64,000 nucleotides of DNA. Origin: Roseateles terrae. Lineage in GTDB: Bacteria > Pseudomonadota > Gammaproteobacteria > Burkholderiales > Burkholderiaceae_C. Shown here in pieces: positions 52,626 to 60,295 of the stretch. The DNA lies in NCBI RefSeq assembly GCF_014192155.1, contig NZ_JACHXO010000002.1:248001-312000 (forward strand). Reading direction: 5' to 3'. Position numbers and translations under genes: made by a program. Each line of letters opens with the position of its first letter. Positions within the stretch are counted from its first letter, which is position 1. The notes beneath the pieces were generated by a model. The model was not told the DNA's origin. It saw only the letters and a list, made by a program, of their open reading frames with translations, and ran no database searches.

Positions 52626-52649
52626 GGGCGCCCCTGCGCGTGGGCGCCC
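52626..52649 (+). terminator. G+C hairpin after ilvD
   Basis: GGGCGCCC at 52626-52633 and again at 52642-52649 forms an eight-pair stem with an eight-base loop, 18 bases after the ilvD stop. There is no T-run, so it may act as an RNA-stabilising end or a weak terminator. Confidence 0.45.
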
Positions 52650-52731
52650 GGTCGGGCGCGTCAACCGCATTGAGCGGGATCCGACGCGACGAGCGCTGTT
52701 CGCCCCGTGGGAGGCGCAGCCGGGCCGGGCT

Positions 52732-53889
52732 TCAAACCCCTCGACTGCCCGCTTCTACGTCGTCTTCCCCTGCATAGATGCCAACAAACGGCGCCTGTCC
52801 CGGCCGGACCGATCCGCGGTACATGCCCTCGGTGTTGAAGCCGAGGTGCACGCCCCCCAGCCGGTCCACCGCAATCAGGCCGCCGTCGCCGCCCACCTGC
52901 GGCAGTTCTTCGAACAGGACGCGCTGGCAGGCTTCGTCCAGCGACAGCCCGCCGATGCGCATCAGCGCAGCCACTTCATGCGCTGCCACCGCGCGGATGA
53001 ACGCCTCGCCTGTTCCGGTGCAGGACACCGCGACGCAGCGGTCGTCTGCATAACAGCCAGCGCCGGGGATGGGCGAATCCCCCACGCGGCCGGGCCGCTT
53101 GTTGGTCATGCCGCCCGTGGAGGTGGCGGCTGCAAGGTGGCCGTGCAGATCCAGCGCCACGGCGCCCACGGTGCCAAACTTGGTCTTCTCGTCCAGCGGG
53201 CCACCCGCACCCGCACCCGCACCCGCACCCGCACCCGCATCCGCATCCGCACCCGCACTTGCATCGGCACCAGCACCAGCACCTGCGTCGGCACTGGTGC
53301 CCGAATCGGCGGCCGAGACCGTGGCGGCCGCCGTCTGCCCGTCGTGGTCGAGCACCTGGCCGGACGCCGTCGCCTGAGCATGGCGCAGCTGCGTCAGGCG
53401 CTGCGGCGTGCCGAACCACTCCGGCGCCACCATTTCCACCCCCTGCCCGATCGCAAAGTGCTCCGCCGCGCGGCCGATCATCAGCACATGGCCGCTATGG
53501 GCCATCACCTCCCGCGCCGCCAGCACCGGATTGCGCAGGCGCGTGACACCCGCGACCGCACCAGCACGGCGATCACGTCCGTCCATGACACTGGCGTCCA
53601 GTTCATGCCGCTCATCCGCGGTGTACACCGCGCCCTTGCCCGCGTTGAACAACTCACACTCCTCCAACTGGCGCACCGCTTCGACCACCACGTCCAGCGC
53701 GTTCTCCCCGGCCTCCAGCCGGCGTGAGCCGTCTTCCAGAATCACCCGAAGCGCTTCGCGATAACGCGCTTCGGCCTCCGGCGACATTGCCGAGCGGCGC
53801 AAGGTGCCGGCGCCGCCGTGAATGGCGAGTACGGCGCGGGCAGCGGCGTCCGGGCGGTCTCCGGCGGCGAGGGACTGAGGCAGCGTCAT
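52732..53889 (-). CDS. Isoaspartyl peptidase/L-asparaginase (Ntn hydrolase) with a repeat linker
   Basis: The 385-residue precursor belongs to the plant-type asparaginase/IaaA family, which cleaves itself into alpha and beta subunits before a Thr that becomes the nucleophile. VLAIHGGAGT marks the start of the alpha part. Thr240 in KFGTVGAVALD is the predicted nucleophile, and TSTGGMTNKRPGRVGDSPI and GTGEAFIR are substrate-pocket motifs. Between the alpha part and Thr240, about residues 200-229 are an Ala/Gly/Asp-only segment encoded by a hexanucleotide repeat. The protein is therefore longer than E. coli IaaA (321). The ATG at 53889 follows GGAG at proper spacing. It diverges from the acyl-CoA dehydrogenase genes. 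Confidence 0.9.
   Translation of the reverse strand: MTLPQSLAAGDRPDAAARAVLAIHGGAGTLRRSAMSPEAEARYREALRVILEDGSRRLEAGENALDVVVEAVRQLEECELFNAGKGAVYTADERHELDASVMDGRDRRAGAVAGVTRLRNPVLAAREVMAHSGHVLMIGRAAEHFAIGQGVEMVAPEWFGTPQRLTQLRHAQATASGQVLDHDGQTAAATVSAADSGTSADAGAGAGADASAGADADAGAGAGAGAGAGGPLDEKTKFGTVGAVALDLHGHLAAATSTGGMTNKRPGRVGDSPIPGAGCYADDRCVAVSCTGTGEAFIRAVAAHEVAALMRIGGLSLDEACQRVLFEELPQVGGDGGLIAVDRLGGVHLGFNTEGMYRGSVRPGQAPFVGIYAGEDDVEAGSRGV
53202..53291. repeat. Hexanucleotide tandem repeat inside the isoaspartyl peptidase gene
   Basis: CACCCG is repeated six times without change at 53202-53237, followed by about nine degenerate copies (CATCCG, CACTTG, CATCGG, CACCAG and similar) to 53291. On the coding strand it gives alternating Ala and Gly/Asp/Ser. 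Changes in copy number would keep the frame. Confidence 0.9.
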
Positions 53890-54044
53890 GGGAGTCTCCA
53901 AAGCTCTGCCTGCATTGTGACGGCGCCGGGCGCGTTCCACAGTCCCCGCTCCGCCCCTCCGCCCCCATCCCCTTTGTCCCCCTTGAGACAGGGGGAAAAC
54001 GAACGCTCGTGCTAAAAACTGCGGCAGTTCAGAGGAGACAAGCC

Positions 54045-55223
54045 ATGGACCTGCAGTTCACACCGGAAGAACAGGCCTTCCGCGCCGAGATCCGTCACTG
54101 GGTGGCGGACCACCTGCCCAAGGACATCAGCCACAAGGTGCACAACGCGCTGCGCCTCACCAAGGACGACATGCAGCGCTGGGCCCGCATCCTGGGCCGC
54201 CAGGGCTGGCACGGCTGGGCCTGGCCCAAGCAGTTCGGCGGCCCCGGCTGGAACGCCGTGCAGCGTCATCTCTTCGAAGAAGAATGCGCCCTGGCCGGTG
54301 CCCCGCGGGTGGTGCCCTTCGGCCCGGTGATGGTGGCGCCGGTCATCATGGCCTTTGGTTCGCGGGAGCAGCAGGAGCGGCACCTGCCCGGCATCATGAG
54401 TGGCGACGTGTGGTGGAGCCAGGGCTACAGCGAGCCGGGCGCCGGTTCCGACCTGGCCTCGGTCAAGACCCGCGCCGAGCGCCGGGGCAACGTTTATGTG
54501 GTCAATGGCCAGAAGACGTGGACCACGCTCGGCCAGTACGGCGACTGGATCTTCTGCCTCGTGCGCACCGATCCCACCGTCAAGCCGCAGGCCGGCATTT
54601 CCTTCCTGCTGATCGACATGAAGTCGCCCGGCGTGACGGTTCGGCCGATCATCATGCTGGACGGCGAACACGAGGTGAACGAGGTGTTCTTCGACAACGT
54701 CGAGGTGCCCGTCGAGAACCTGGTCGGCGAGGAGAACAAGGGCTGGACCTACGCCAAATACCTGCTCGCCCATGAGCGCACCAACATCGCCGATGTGAAC
54801 CGCGCCAAGCGGGAACTGGAGCGGCTCAAGCGCATTGCCAAGGCCGAAGGCGTCTATGACGACGCCCGCTTCCGAGACCAGATCGCCCTGCTGGAAGTGG
54901 ATGTGGTGGCGCTGGAAATGATGGTGCTGCGTGTGCTGTCGGCGGAGAGCAGCGGCAAGCAGTCACTCGATGTGGCCGGCCTCCTGAAGATCCGCGGCAG
55001 CGAGATGCAGCAGCGCTACACCGAGCTGATGATGCTGGCCGCCGGGCCTTTCGCCACCCCCTTCATCCAGGAAGCGATGGAGGCCGGCTGGCAGGGCGAC
55101 TACGTCGGCGCCGCCCATTGCGCACCGCTGGCGAGCCACTACTTCAACTATCGCAAGACGACCATCTACGGCGGCTCCAACGAAGTCCAGCGCAACATCG
55201 TGGCGCAGACCGTGCTGGGCTGA
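54045..55223 (+). CDS. Acyl-CoA dehydrogenase (large-subunit type)
   Basis: The 392-residue flavoenzyme introduces the alpha-beta double bond into an acyl-CoA. It has the N-terminal helical domain, SQGYSEPGAGSDLASVKTRA and YVVNGQKTWTT of the middle beta domain, and the C-terminal TTIYGGSNEVQRNIVAQ motif. Together with the next gene it resembles pairs annotated as large and small subunits of pimeloyl-CoA dehydrogenase (PimC/PimD); the true substrate cannot be told from sequence. AGGAG precedes the ATG at 54045. The second subunit gene starts 30 bases after its stop. Confidence 0.87.
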   Translation: MDLQFTPEEQAFRAEIRHWVADHLPKDISHKVHNALRLTKDDMQRWARILGRQGWHGWAWPKQFGGPGWNAVQRHLFEEECALAGAPRVVPFGPVMVAPVIMAFGSREQQERHLPGIMSGDVWWSQGYSEPGAGSDLASVKTRAERRGNVYVVNGQKTWTTLGQYGDWIFCLVRTDPTVKPQAGISFLLIDMKSPGVTVRPIIMLDGEHEVNEVFFDNVEVPVENLVGEENKGWTYAKYLLAHERTNIADVNRAKRELERLKRIAKAEGVYDDARFRDQIALLEVDVVALEMMVLRVLSAESSGKQSLDVAGLLKIRGSEMQQRYTELMMLAAGPFATPFIQEAMEAGWQGDYVGAAHCAPLASHYFNYRKTTIYGGSNEVQRNIVAQTVLG

Positions 55224-55252
55224 GCGCGTTCATCGCCGCAAGGAGACAGTTC

Positions 55253-56365
55253 ATGGATTTTGACTTCACCGAAGATCAGGAATCGCTGCGGGATGCGGTG
55301 CGCCGCTTTGTGGAGAAGGACTATGGCGACGACCAGCGCCGGGCGATTCTCAAGGCCGGCGGCTTCTCCAAGGCCGCCTGGGACGGTCTGGTGGGCCTGG
55401 GGCTGACCGCCCTGGCGGTGCCGGAGGTCCACGGCGGCCTGGGCTTCGGTCCGGTGGACGCCATGGTGGTGATGGAAGAACTGGGCCGCGGCCTGGTGCT
55501 GGAGCCCTACGCCCAGGCGGCCCTGGTGGCCCCGGCGGTGCTGGCCCATGCCGCCGGCGAGGTGCAGGCCGAATGGCTGCCCCGCATTGCAGCCGGGGAA
55601 GCGCTGCTGGTGCTGGCGCATCAGGAGCGCGCTGCACGTTATCGGCTGGATGTCTGCCAGACCCAGGCGAGCAGCGACCACCGTCTGACCGGTCACAAGA
55701 GCGTGGTGAGTGCCGGCTCGAATGCCGATGCGTTCATCGTGCCGGCGCAGGCGGACGGCGGCATCGCGCTGTATCTGGTGACCCGGGACGCCGCCGGCGT
55801 GACCCTGCGCGACTACCGCCTGCATGACGGCTCCGCTGCCGCGGAACTGCATCTCGCGGCCACCCCCGCCACGCTGCTGGTGCCCGCCGCCCACGGTCTG
55901 GCGGTGCTGGAGCAGGCGGTGGACATCGCCATTGCCGCGCAGGCCGCCGAAGCAGTCGGCGTGATGGACCGGTATGTGGCGCTGACGGTGGAGTACATGA
56001 ACACCCGCAAGCAGTTTGGCGTCGCCATCGCCAGCTTCCAAGCGCTGCGCCACCGCATCGCCGATGTGAAGATGCAGCTGGAGCTGGCGCGGTCGATGAG
56101 CTACTTCGCCACCCTGAAGCTGAATGAGCCGGCCGATGCACGCCGCCGCGCGCTGTCCCAGGCCAAGGTGCAGCTCGGACAGTCCATGCGGTTTGTCGGG
56201 CAGCAGTGCACCCAGTTGCATGGCGGCATCGGCGTGACCGACGAATATGTCGGCAGCCACTACTTCAAGCGGCTGACGGTGATGGAGATGCAGTACGGGG
56301 ACACGATGCATCACCTGGGTGAAGTGAGCCGCCGCATGACGGACACCGCAGGCGTGTTCGCCTGA
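55253..56365 (+). CDS. Acyl-CoA dehydrogenase (small-subunit type)
   Basis: The 370-residue partner starts with MDFDFTEDQESLRDAVRRFV and shows a weak middle domain lacking the clear FAD-contact motif of its partner. Its C-terminal domain keeps MNTRKQFGVAIASFQALRHR and QLHGGIGVTDEYVGSHYFKR. This lopsided pair, translated from one mRNA with AGGAGA before the ATG at 55253, fits a heteromeric dehydrogenase such as PimCD or steroid-type FadE pairs. Confidence 0.85.
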   Translation: MDFDFTEDQESLRDAVRRFVEKDYGDDQRRAILKAGGFSKAAWDGLVGLGLTALAVPEVHGGLGFGPVDAMVVMEELGRGLVLEPYAQAALVAPAVLAHAAGEVQAEWLPRIAAGEALLVLAHQERAARYRLDVCQTQASSDHRLTGHKSVVSAGSNADAFIVPAQADGGIALYLVTRDAAGVTLRDYRLHDGSAAAELHLAATPATLLVPAAHGLAVLEQAVDIAIAAQAAEAVGVMDRYVALTVEYMNTRKQFGVAIASFQALRHRIADVKMQLELARSMSYFATLKLNEPADARRRALSQAKVQLGQSMRFVGQQCTQLHGGIGVTDEYVGSHYFKRLTVMEMQYGDTMHHLGEVSRRMTDTAGVFA

Positions 56366-56369
56366 CGCT

Positions 56370-56421
56370 GCGGTCGCACCGGTCGCCCGCATCGCAGCCA
56401 CGGGCAGGGCGACCGGACCGC
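56370..56421 (+). terminator. Hairpin after the acyl-CoA dehydrogenase pair
   Basis: CCGGTCGCCC at 56379-56388 pairs perfectly with GGGCGACCGG at 56407-56416, and outer GCGGT (56370-56374) pairs with ACCGC (56417-56421). It begins five bases after the stop and lies before the P1 peptidase gene. No T-run. Confidence 0.5.
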
Positions 56422-56468
56422 GCAGCTGTCTACACTCGCCACTCCGACGCTTTCGTTCTGGAGTGGCC

Positions 56469-57536
56469 ATGGCCTCCGCCCCGCCCGCAGCCTCCGCTGC
56501 CTTCTCTCCAACCGCCCCGGCCGGTTCACCTGGCGCCGCCCGTGCCGCCCCTGCCGCCCCCTCTGGCAGCCTGTGCGACGTCGCCGGCCTGAAGGTCGGC
56601 CACTGGCAGCATCCGCAAGCACCGACCGGCTGCACCGTCATCCTGTGTGAACAGGGCGCGGTGGCCGGCGTGGATGTGCGCGGTGCAGCGCCGGGCACGC
56701 GCGAGACCGACCTGCTGCGCCCGGAAAACACCGTCCCCCGCATTCACGGCCTCGTGCTCAGCGGCGGCAGCGCCTTCGGCTTGTCCGCCGCGGACGGCGT
56801 GATGCGCTGGCTGGCCGAGCGTGGACATGGCTTCCAGGTCGGGCGGGCGCGGGTGCCGATCGTTCCGGCGGCGGTACTGTTTGATCTGTGGCTGCATGGA
56901 GCCGACACCGCGCCCAATGCAGCGGCGGGACAAGCCGCCTGCGACGCCGCCACGAACGACCAGCAGGCCCGCGGCAACGTGGGCGCCGGCACCGGCGCGA
57001 CTGTGGGCAAGCTGCTCGGCGTGTCGCGTTCAATGAAGGGCGGTCTGGGCATGGCGTCCCTGCGCATCGGCGGTGTGACGCTGGCCGCGATGGTGGCGGT
57101 GAATGCCGTCGGCGATGTCGTGGACCCGCGCAGCGGTGAGGTCATCGCGGGCAGCCGGGGCCCGGATGGACGGCCCCGCTCCAGCGTCCAGGCCCTGTTG
57201 GACGGAGAGCCGCTCGGCGGTGGACTGGCCGGGTCCGCCACCACGCTCGGTGTCATTGCCACGGATGCGCGGCTCACCAAGGCCCAGGCCAGTAAGCTGG
57301 CGCAGATCGCGCACGATGGTTTTGCACGCAGCATCCAGCCGGTGCACACCGTCATGGATGGGGATGTGATTTTTGCGGTGGCCACGGGCGCAGCCGGCCA
57401 GGACGGCGACATGGCCCTGCTCGGTGCGGTGGCGGCGGAGGTCGTGGCCCGGGCGGTCGTGGATGCCATCCGGTCGGCGCGGTCGCTGGCCGAAGTGCCG
57501 GCAGCCTTCGATCAGCCGGCCCGAGCACCTGCCTGA
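56469..57536 (+). CDS. P1 family peptidase (DmpA-like, self-processing)
   Basis: The 355-residue product belongs to the S58/DmpA aminopeptidase family, Ntn-like enzymes that cut themselves into two chains. Conserved parts are VGHWQHPQAPTGCTVILCE, HGLVLSGGSAFGLSAADGVM, GNVGAGTGATVGKL and, at residues 254-266, AGSATTLGVIATD. By comparison with DmpA the nucleophile exposed by cleavage is most likely Thr258 (Ser in DmpA). An Ala/Pro/Ser-rich extension of about 34 residues precedes the domain. The ATG at 56469 follows GGAG at 56460-56463; a GTG at 56463 overlaps it. Confidence 0.87.
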   Translation: MASAPPAASAAFSPTAPAGSPGAARAAPAAPSGSLCDVAGLKVGHWQHPQAPTGCTVILCEQGAVAGVDVRGAAPGTRETDLLRPENTVPRIHGLVLSGGSAFGLSAADGVMRWLAERGHGFQVGRARVPIVPAAVLFDLWLHGADTAPNAAAGQAACDAATNDQQARGNVGAGTGATVGKLLGVSRSMKGGLGMASLRIGGVTLAAMVAVNAVGDVVDPRSGEVIAGSRGPDGRPRSSVQALLDGEPLGGGLAGSATTLGVIATDARLTKAQASKLAQIAHDGFARSIQPVHTVMDGDVIFAVATGAAGQDGDMALLGAVAAEVVARAVVDAIRSARSLAEVPAAFDQPARAPA

Positions 57537-57573
57537 GCCGCAGCCTGAGCGCAGCCTGAGCCGCAGCCCGAGC
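57532..57573. repeat. Short degenerate tandem repeat
   Basis: CCTGAGCCGCAG-like units of 11-12 bases occur about 3.5 times, beginning in the last codons of the P1 peptidase gene and running past its stop. Confidence 0.55.
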
Positions 57574-57633
57574 CCCTGCCCGAGCGTCGGGCCCTCGCCG
57601 GCTTCCCGCCCCGGACCAGCGACAATCACACCC

Positions 57634-58416
57634 ATGAAAGCGTCTTCCCGTGCCCCGCGTCCCGTTGCCATCGACCAGATCCTGTTCACCCAGGGCTTTG
57701 GTACCCGCCGTCATTGCGCCGCCCTGATCCGCCATGGACTGGTGTCGGTGGAAGGCCGTGTCATTGAGGATCCGGATGAAGCCTTCCTCACTGAGGGTCT
57801 GACCTACGAGGTCGAAGGCAAGGTCTGGCCGTATCACGAGAAGGCCCTGATCCTGCTCTACAAGCCGGCTGGCTACGAATGCTCCCGCAAGCCGACCCAC
57901 CATCCCAGCGTGCTGAGCCTGCTGCCGCCGCAGTTCCGTGAGCGCGACCTGCAACCGGTCGGCCGCCTGGATGAAGACACCACCGGCCTGCTGCTGCTGA
58001 CCGACGACGGCCCGCTGCAGCACAAGCTCACCAGCCCCAAGTACCACGTGCCCAAGGTGTACGAAGCCACCTGCAAGGCGCCGGTGGATGACGAGCAGTT
58101 GCAGCGGCTGATGGCCGGTGTGCTGCTCGAAGAACGCGACCCGCGCCTGGCCGAGGAGCCGGTCCAGGCTGCACTCGCCCGCCGGCTGCCGGACGGCCGT
58201 CTGGAGCTGACGCTGACCGAAGGGCGCTATCACCAGGCCAAGCGCATGGTGGCCGCCGTGGGCAACCGGGTGCTGGCACTGCACCGCCGTGCCATCGGCC
58301 AGCTGACCCTGCCGGCGGACCTGCCCAGCGGCGGCTGGTGCTGGCTGGATGAGGCCGGCCGTCAGCGGGCGATGACCGCCGCTGACGTCAGCGCTGCGGC
58401 TGCGGACCAGCCGTAA
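57634..58416 (+). CDS. RsuA/RluB-type pseudouridine synthase
   Basis: The 260-residue product has an N-terminal S4 RNA-binding domain (about 11-60, with FGTRRHCAALIRHGLVSVEG) and a catalytic domain with VGRLDEDTTGLLLLTDDG, in which Asp113 is the nucleophilic aspartate, then KVYEATC and GRYHQAKRMVAAVG. It modifies uridine in ribosomal RNA; RsuA (16S U516) is the nearest size match. The start ATG at 57634 begins the similarity. Its last 29 bases overlap the 3' end of the convergent PTP-like gene. Confidence 0.87.
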   Translation: MKASSRAPRPVAIDQILFTQGFGTRRHCAALIRHGLVSVEGRVIEDPDEAFLTEGLTYEVEGKVWPYHEKALILLYKPAGYECSRKPTHHPSVLSLLPPQFRERDLQPVGRLDEDTTGLLLLTDDGPLQHKLTSPKYHVPKVYEATCKAPVDDEQLQRLMAGVLLEERDPRLAEEPVQAALARRLPDGRLELTLTEGRYHQAKRMVAAVGNRVLALHRRAIGQLTLPADLPSGGWCWLDEAGRQRAMTAADVSAAAADQP

Positions 58417-60202
58417 GCAGCAGATCCGCCATCGCCAGCAGGCTGGCGAGCTGTTGCGGCTCCTTGGCGAGATCCCTGCTGTAGTCCGTGCAGACGCGGG
58501 TCCAGAGGCCGCGCACCACCTGGGTCCGGTTCGCCACGGTGAGACGGCCTTGTTGGAAGCGGCTGTAGAGCTGATCGGCCACCGCCACCACCACGGCCCG
58601 TGCATCGCCGCCCGGGCTCTGCACCGCCACCACATCGGCCGGCGCGTGGGTGCGGTGCCGATGCATCAGACGGGCAATCTCGACGAGCACCTTCGGCGGC
58701 ACCGGTTCACCGCGCTTCAAAGGCACCTGGATCCACTCCAGCGGCCGGATCACCGAGCGCCGGTGCGCGTCGTGGCGGGATGGCGGATCCTGGCTGACAT
58801 CGCGAGTCACCGGTTGACCTTCGATCTGCGCCGCGACCGCCAGGCCCATGACGGTGGCGCCGGGAATGCGGTCATCCAGCGACAGTGGGCGTTCCTGCGT
58901 CATGGTGAAGGTGGCTTCGGTGCCATCGCCCAACTGGCGGATGCCGGGGCGCATGGCCGGTCGCAAGGTCCGTTCTTCCCACGGGGTCAGGTCCACGACG
59001 CTACCGATGTTGTGGCTGAGGCAGGCAACGGCCCAGGCCAGAGACTTCTCCTGGCCGGGCTGATCCACCACCAGCGTCCTTGGCGCCACCCAGGCGCCGG
59101 CCAGCCGCGCCCCCGGCATCGCCGTCAAGCGCGGATCGGCAGTCAGCATGCGTTCCGGACGGACGTGCAGCGACGCCTCGTTGCTTCCCTTCAGCGGGGA
59201 ATAGGCCGCGCTGGCAACCGTCGGTCGCTGGCGGATCTGCTGGCAGAGCGAACGCGCCATCGCGTCGTGCGACGAGGCGTTCGATCCCGGCCCCTGGCGC
59301 ACGGCCCGGAACGGCATGGGCGCGCCGGTAGCGCTGGTGCGCATCTGCTGGGCCATCGCCAGCAGCGAGGCCAGATGCTCCGGCTGATCCAGCAGCCGGG
59401 TGCTGCGATGCAGGCGGGTTTCCATCACGGCATCGTGCACGATGTCCATCACGTCCTGCTCGCTGAGCACCCGATTCGCCTGGCGCTGCGCCGTCAGCTC
59501 GCGATAGATCTGCCAGCCGGCGGCAAAGACCGCTGAGCGGTTGTCCCCGCCCGGGGACTGGAAAGCCACGCGGCGGCCCGAAGCCAGCGGATGCGCCGAC
59601 ATCCGGTCAAAGGTCTCGCGCAGCACACTTGGCGCAATGGCAGTGTCCGGCTCGATCTCCACATCCCAATGGCGGGACAACGGCTGCAGCGTGCCGTGCG
59701 TGCTCTTCAACAGCGGCAGCGACGATCCGCCGGTGTCCAGATGCAGACGCTGGGTTTCCTTGGGGGTGCCCAGGCGCACCACATGGGTGATGTCGTGCGT
59801 GTCGGCGCTGTCCTGCCACAGCCGGCGCTGGGACAAGGTCGGCGTGGCCATCGCCACCGCCCCGCTGGGCAGACAGTTGCCATTCAGGCGCTCACCCCGG
59901 GGCTTGGCCGCGCTGCTCGCCGGTGACAGCAGCGTGCCCGGCTGCAGCGGCAGCGACGAGCCATGAGACAGCCGCTTCTGCGTGTCCAGCGCGTGCCGGA
60001 TTTCTGGCAGGTCGTTGATCTCCCCCACCAGCATCCGGGCATGGGCCATCTGGCCCTGCCAGGCATGGGCATCGGCGGTGGTGGCCCGCTGTGGCAGCGC
60101 GAGTTCGCGCGGTTTCGAAGATTTGAAGAACGACGGACGGCTCGACGCTGACGCCGTCAGGTCGTACGAATGCCTGGAAAAAAGACGGCTGATCAGCCCC
60201 AT
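58388..60202 (-). CDS. Tandem double-domain protein-tyrosine-phosphatase-like protein A (predicted pseudophosphatase)
   Basis: I know no annotated name for this 604-residue protein. After a Ser/Pro-rich N-terminus (1-40) it has two halves with the same layout. Half one: VAMATPTLSQRRLWQDSA (115-133), HVVRLGT, and the loop QSPGGDNR (215-222). Half two: GARLAGAWVAPRTL (364-377), SVVDLTPWEE, VPLKRGEPVPPKVLVEIARL (493-512), and the loop QSPGGDAR (528-535). The order matches a PTP domain (I-A-T-Q-G-P, W-x-M-x-W, V-x-x-L, W-P-D-H-G-x-P, H-C-x5-R), with Ser216 and Ser529 in the Cys place and no WPD aspartate. Each loop is followed by LASLLAMA near the end of its half. No signal peptide or membrane helix. 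Start ATG at 60202 follows GGAG. Confidence 0.6.
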   Translation of the reverse strand: MGLISRLFSRHSYDLTASASSRPSFFKSSKPRELALPQRATTADAHAWQGQMAHARMLVGEINDLPEIRHALDTQKRLSHGSSLPLQPGTLLSPASSAAKPRGERLNGNCLPSGAVAMATPTLSQRRLWQDSADTHDITHVVRLGTPKETQRLHLDTGGSSLPLLKSTHGTLQPLSRHWDVEIEPDTAIAPSVLRETFDRMSAHPLASGRRVAFQSPGGDNRSAVFAAGWQIYRELTAQRQANRVLSEQDVMDIVHDAVMETRLHRSTRLLDQPEHLASLLAMAQQMRTSATGAPMPFRAVRQGPGSNASSHDAMARSLCQQIRQRPTVASAAYSPLKGSNEASLHVRPERMLTADPRLTAMPGARLAGAWVAPRTLVVDQPGQEKSLAWAVACLSHNIGSVVDLTPWEERTLRPAMRPGIRQLGDGTEATFTMTQERPLSLDDRIPGATVMGLAVAAQIEGQPVTRDVSQDPPSRHDAHRRSVIRPLEWIQVPLKRGEPVPPKVLVEIARLMHRHRTHAPADVVAVQSPGGDARAVVVAVADQLYSRFQQGRLTVANRTQVVRGLWTRVCTDYSRDLAKEPQQLASLLAMADLLLTAGPQPQR

Positions 60203-60264
60203 GAGACGCTCCAGAAGTTGAAATCAGGATCGCCGCGGAAGGTGCGCGGCGAACGGCGTGACAA

Positions 60265-60289
60265 ACGCCGCGGCATCAGACGCCGCGGC
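60265..60289 (-). repeat. Repeated ACGCCGCGGC between the PTP-like paralogues
   Basis: ACGCCGCGGC occurs at 60265-60274 and 60280-60289. The core GCCGCGGC is itself palindromic, so the two copies can also form an eight-pair hairpin with a seven-base loop, followed on the minus strand by GTTTGTC. It could weaken or end transcription between the two genes. Confidence 0.45.
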
Positions 60290-60295
60290 CATGCA

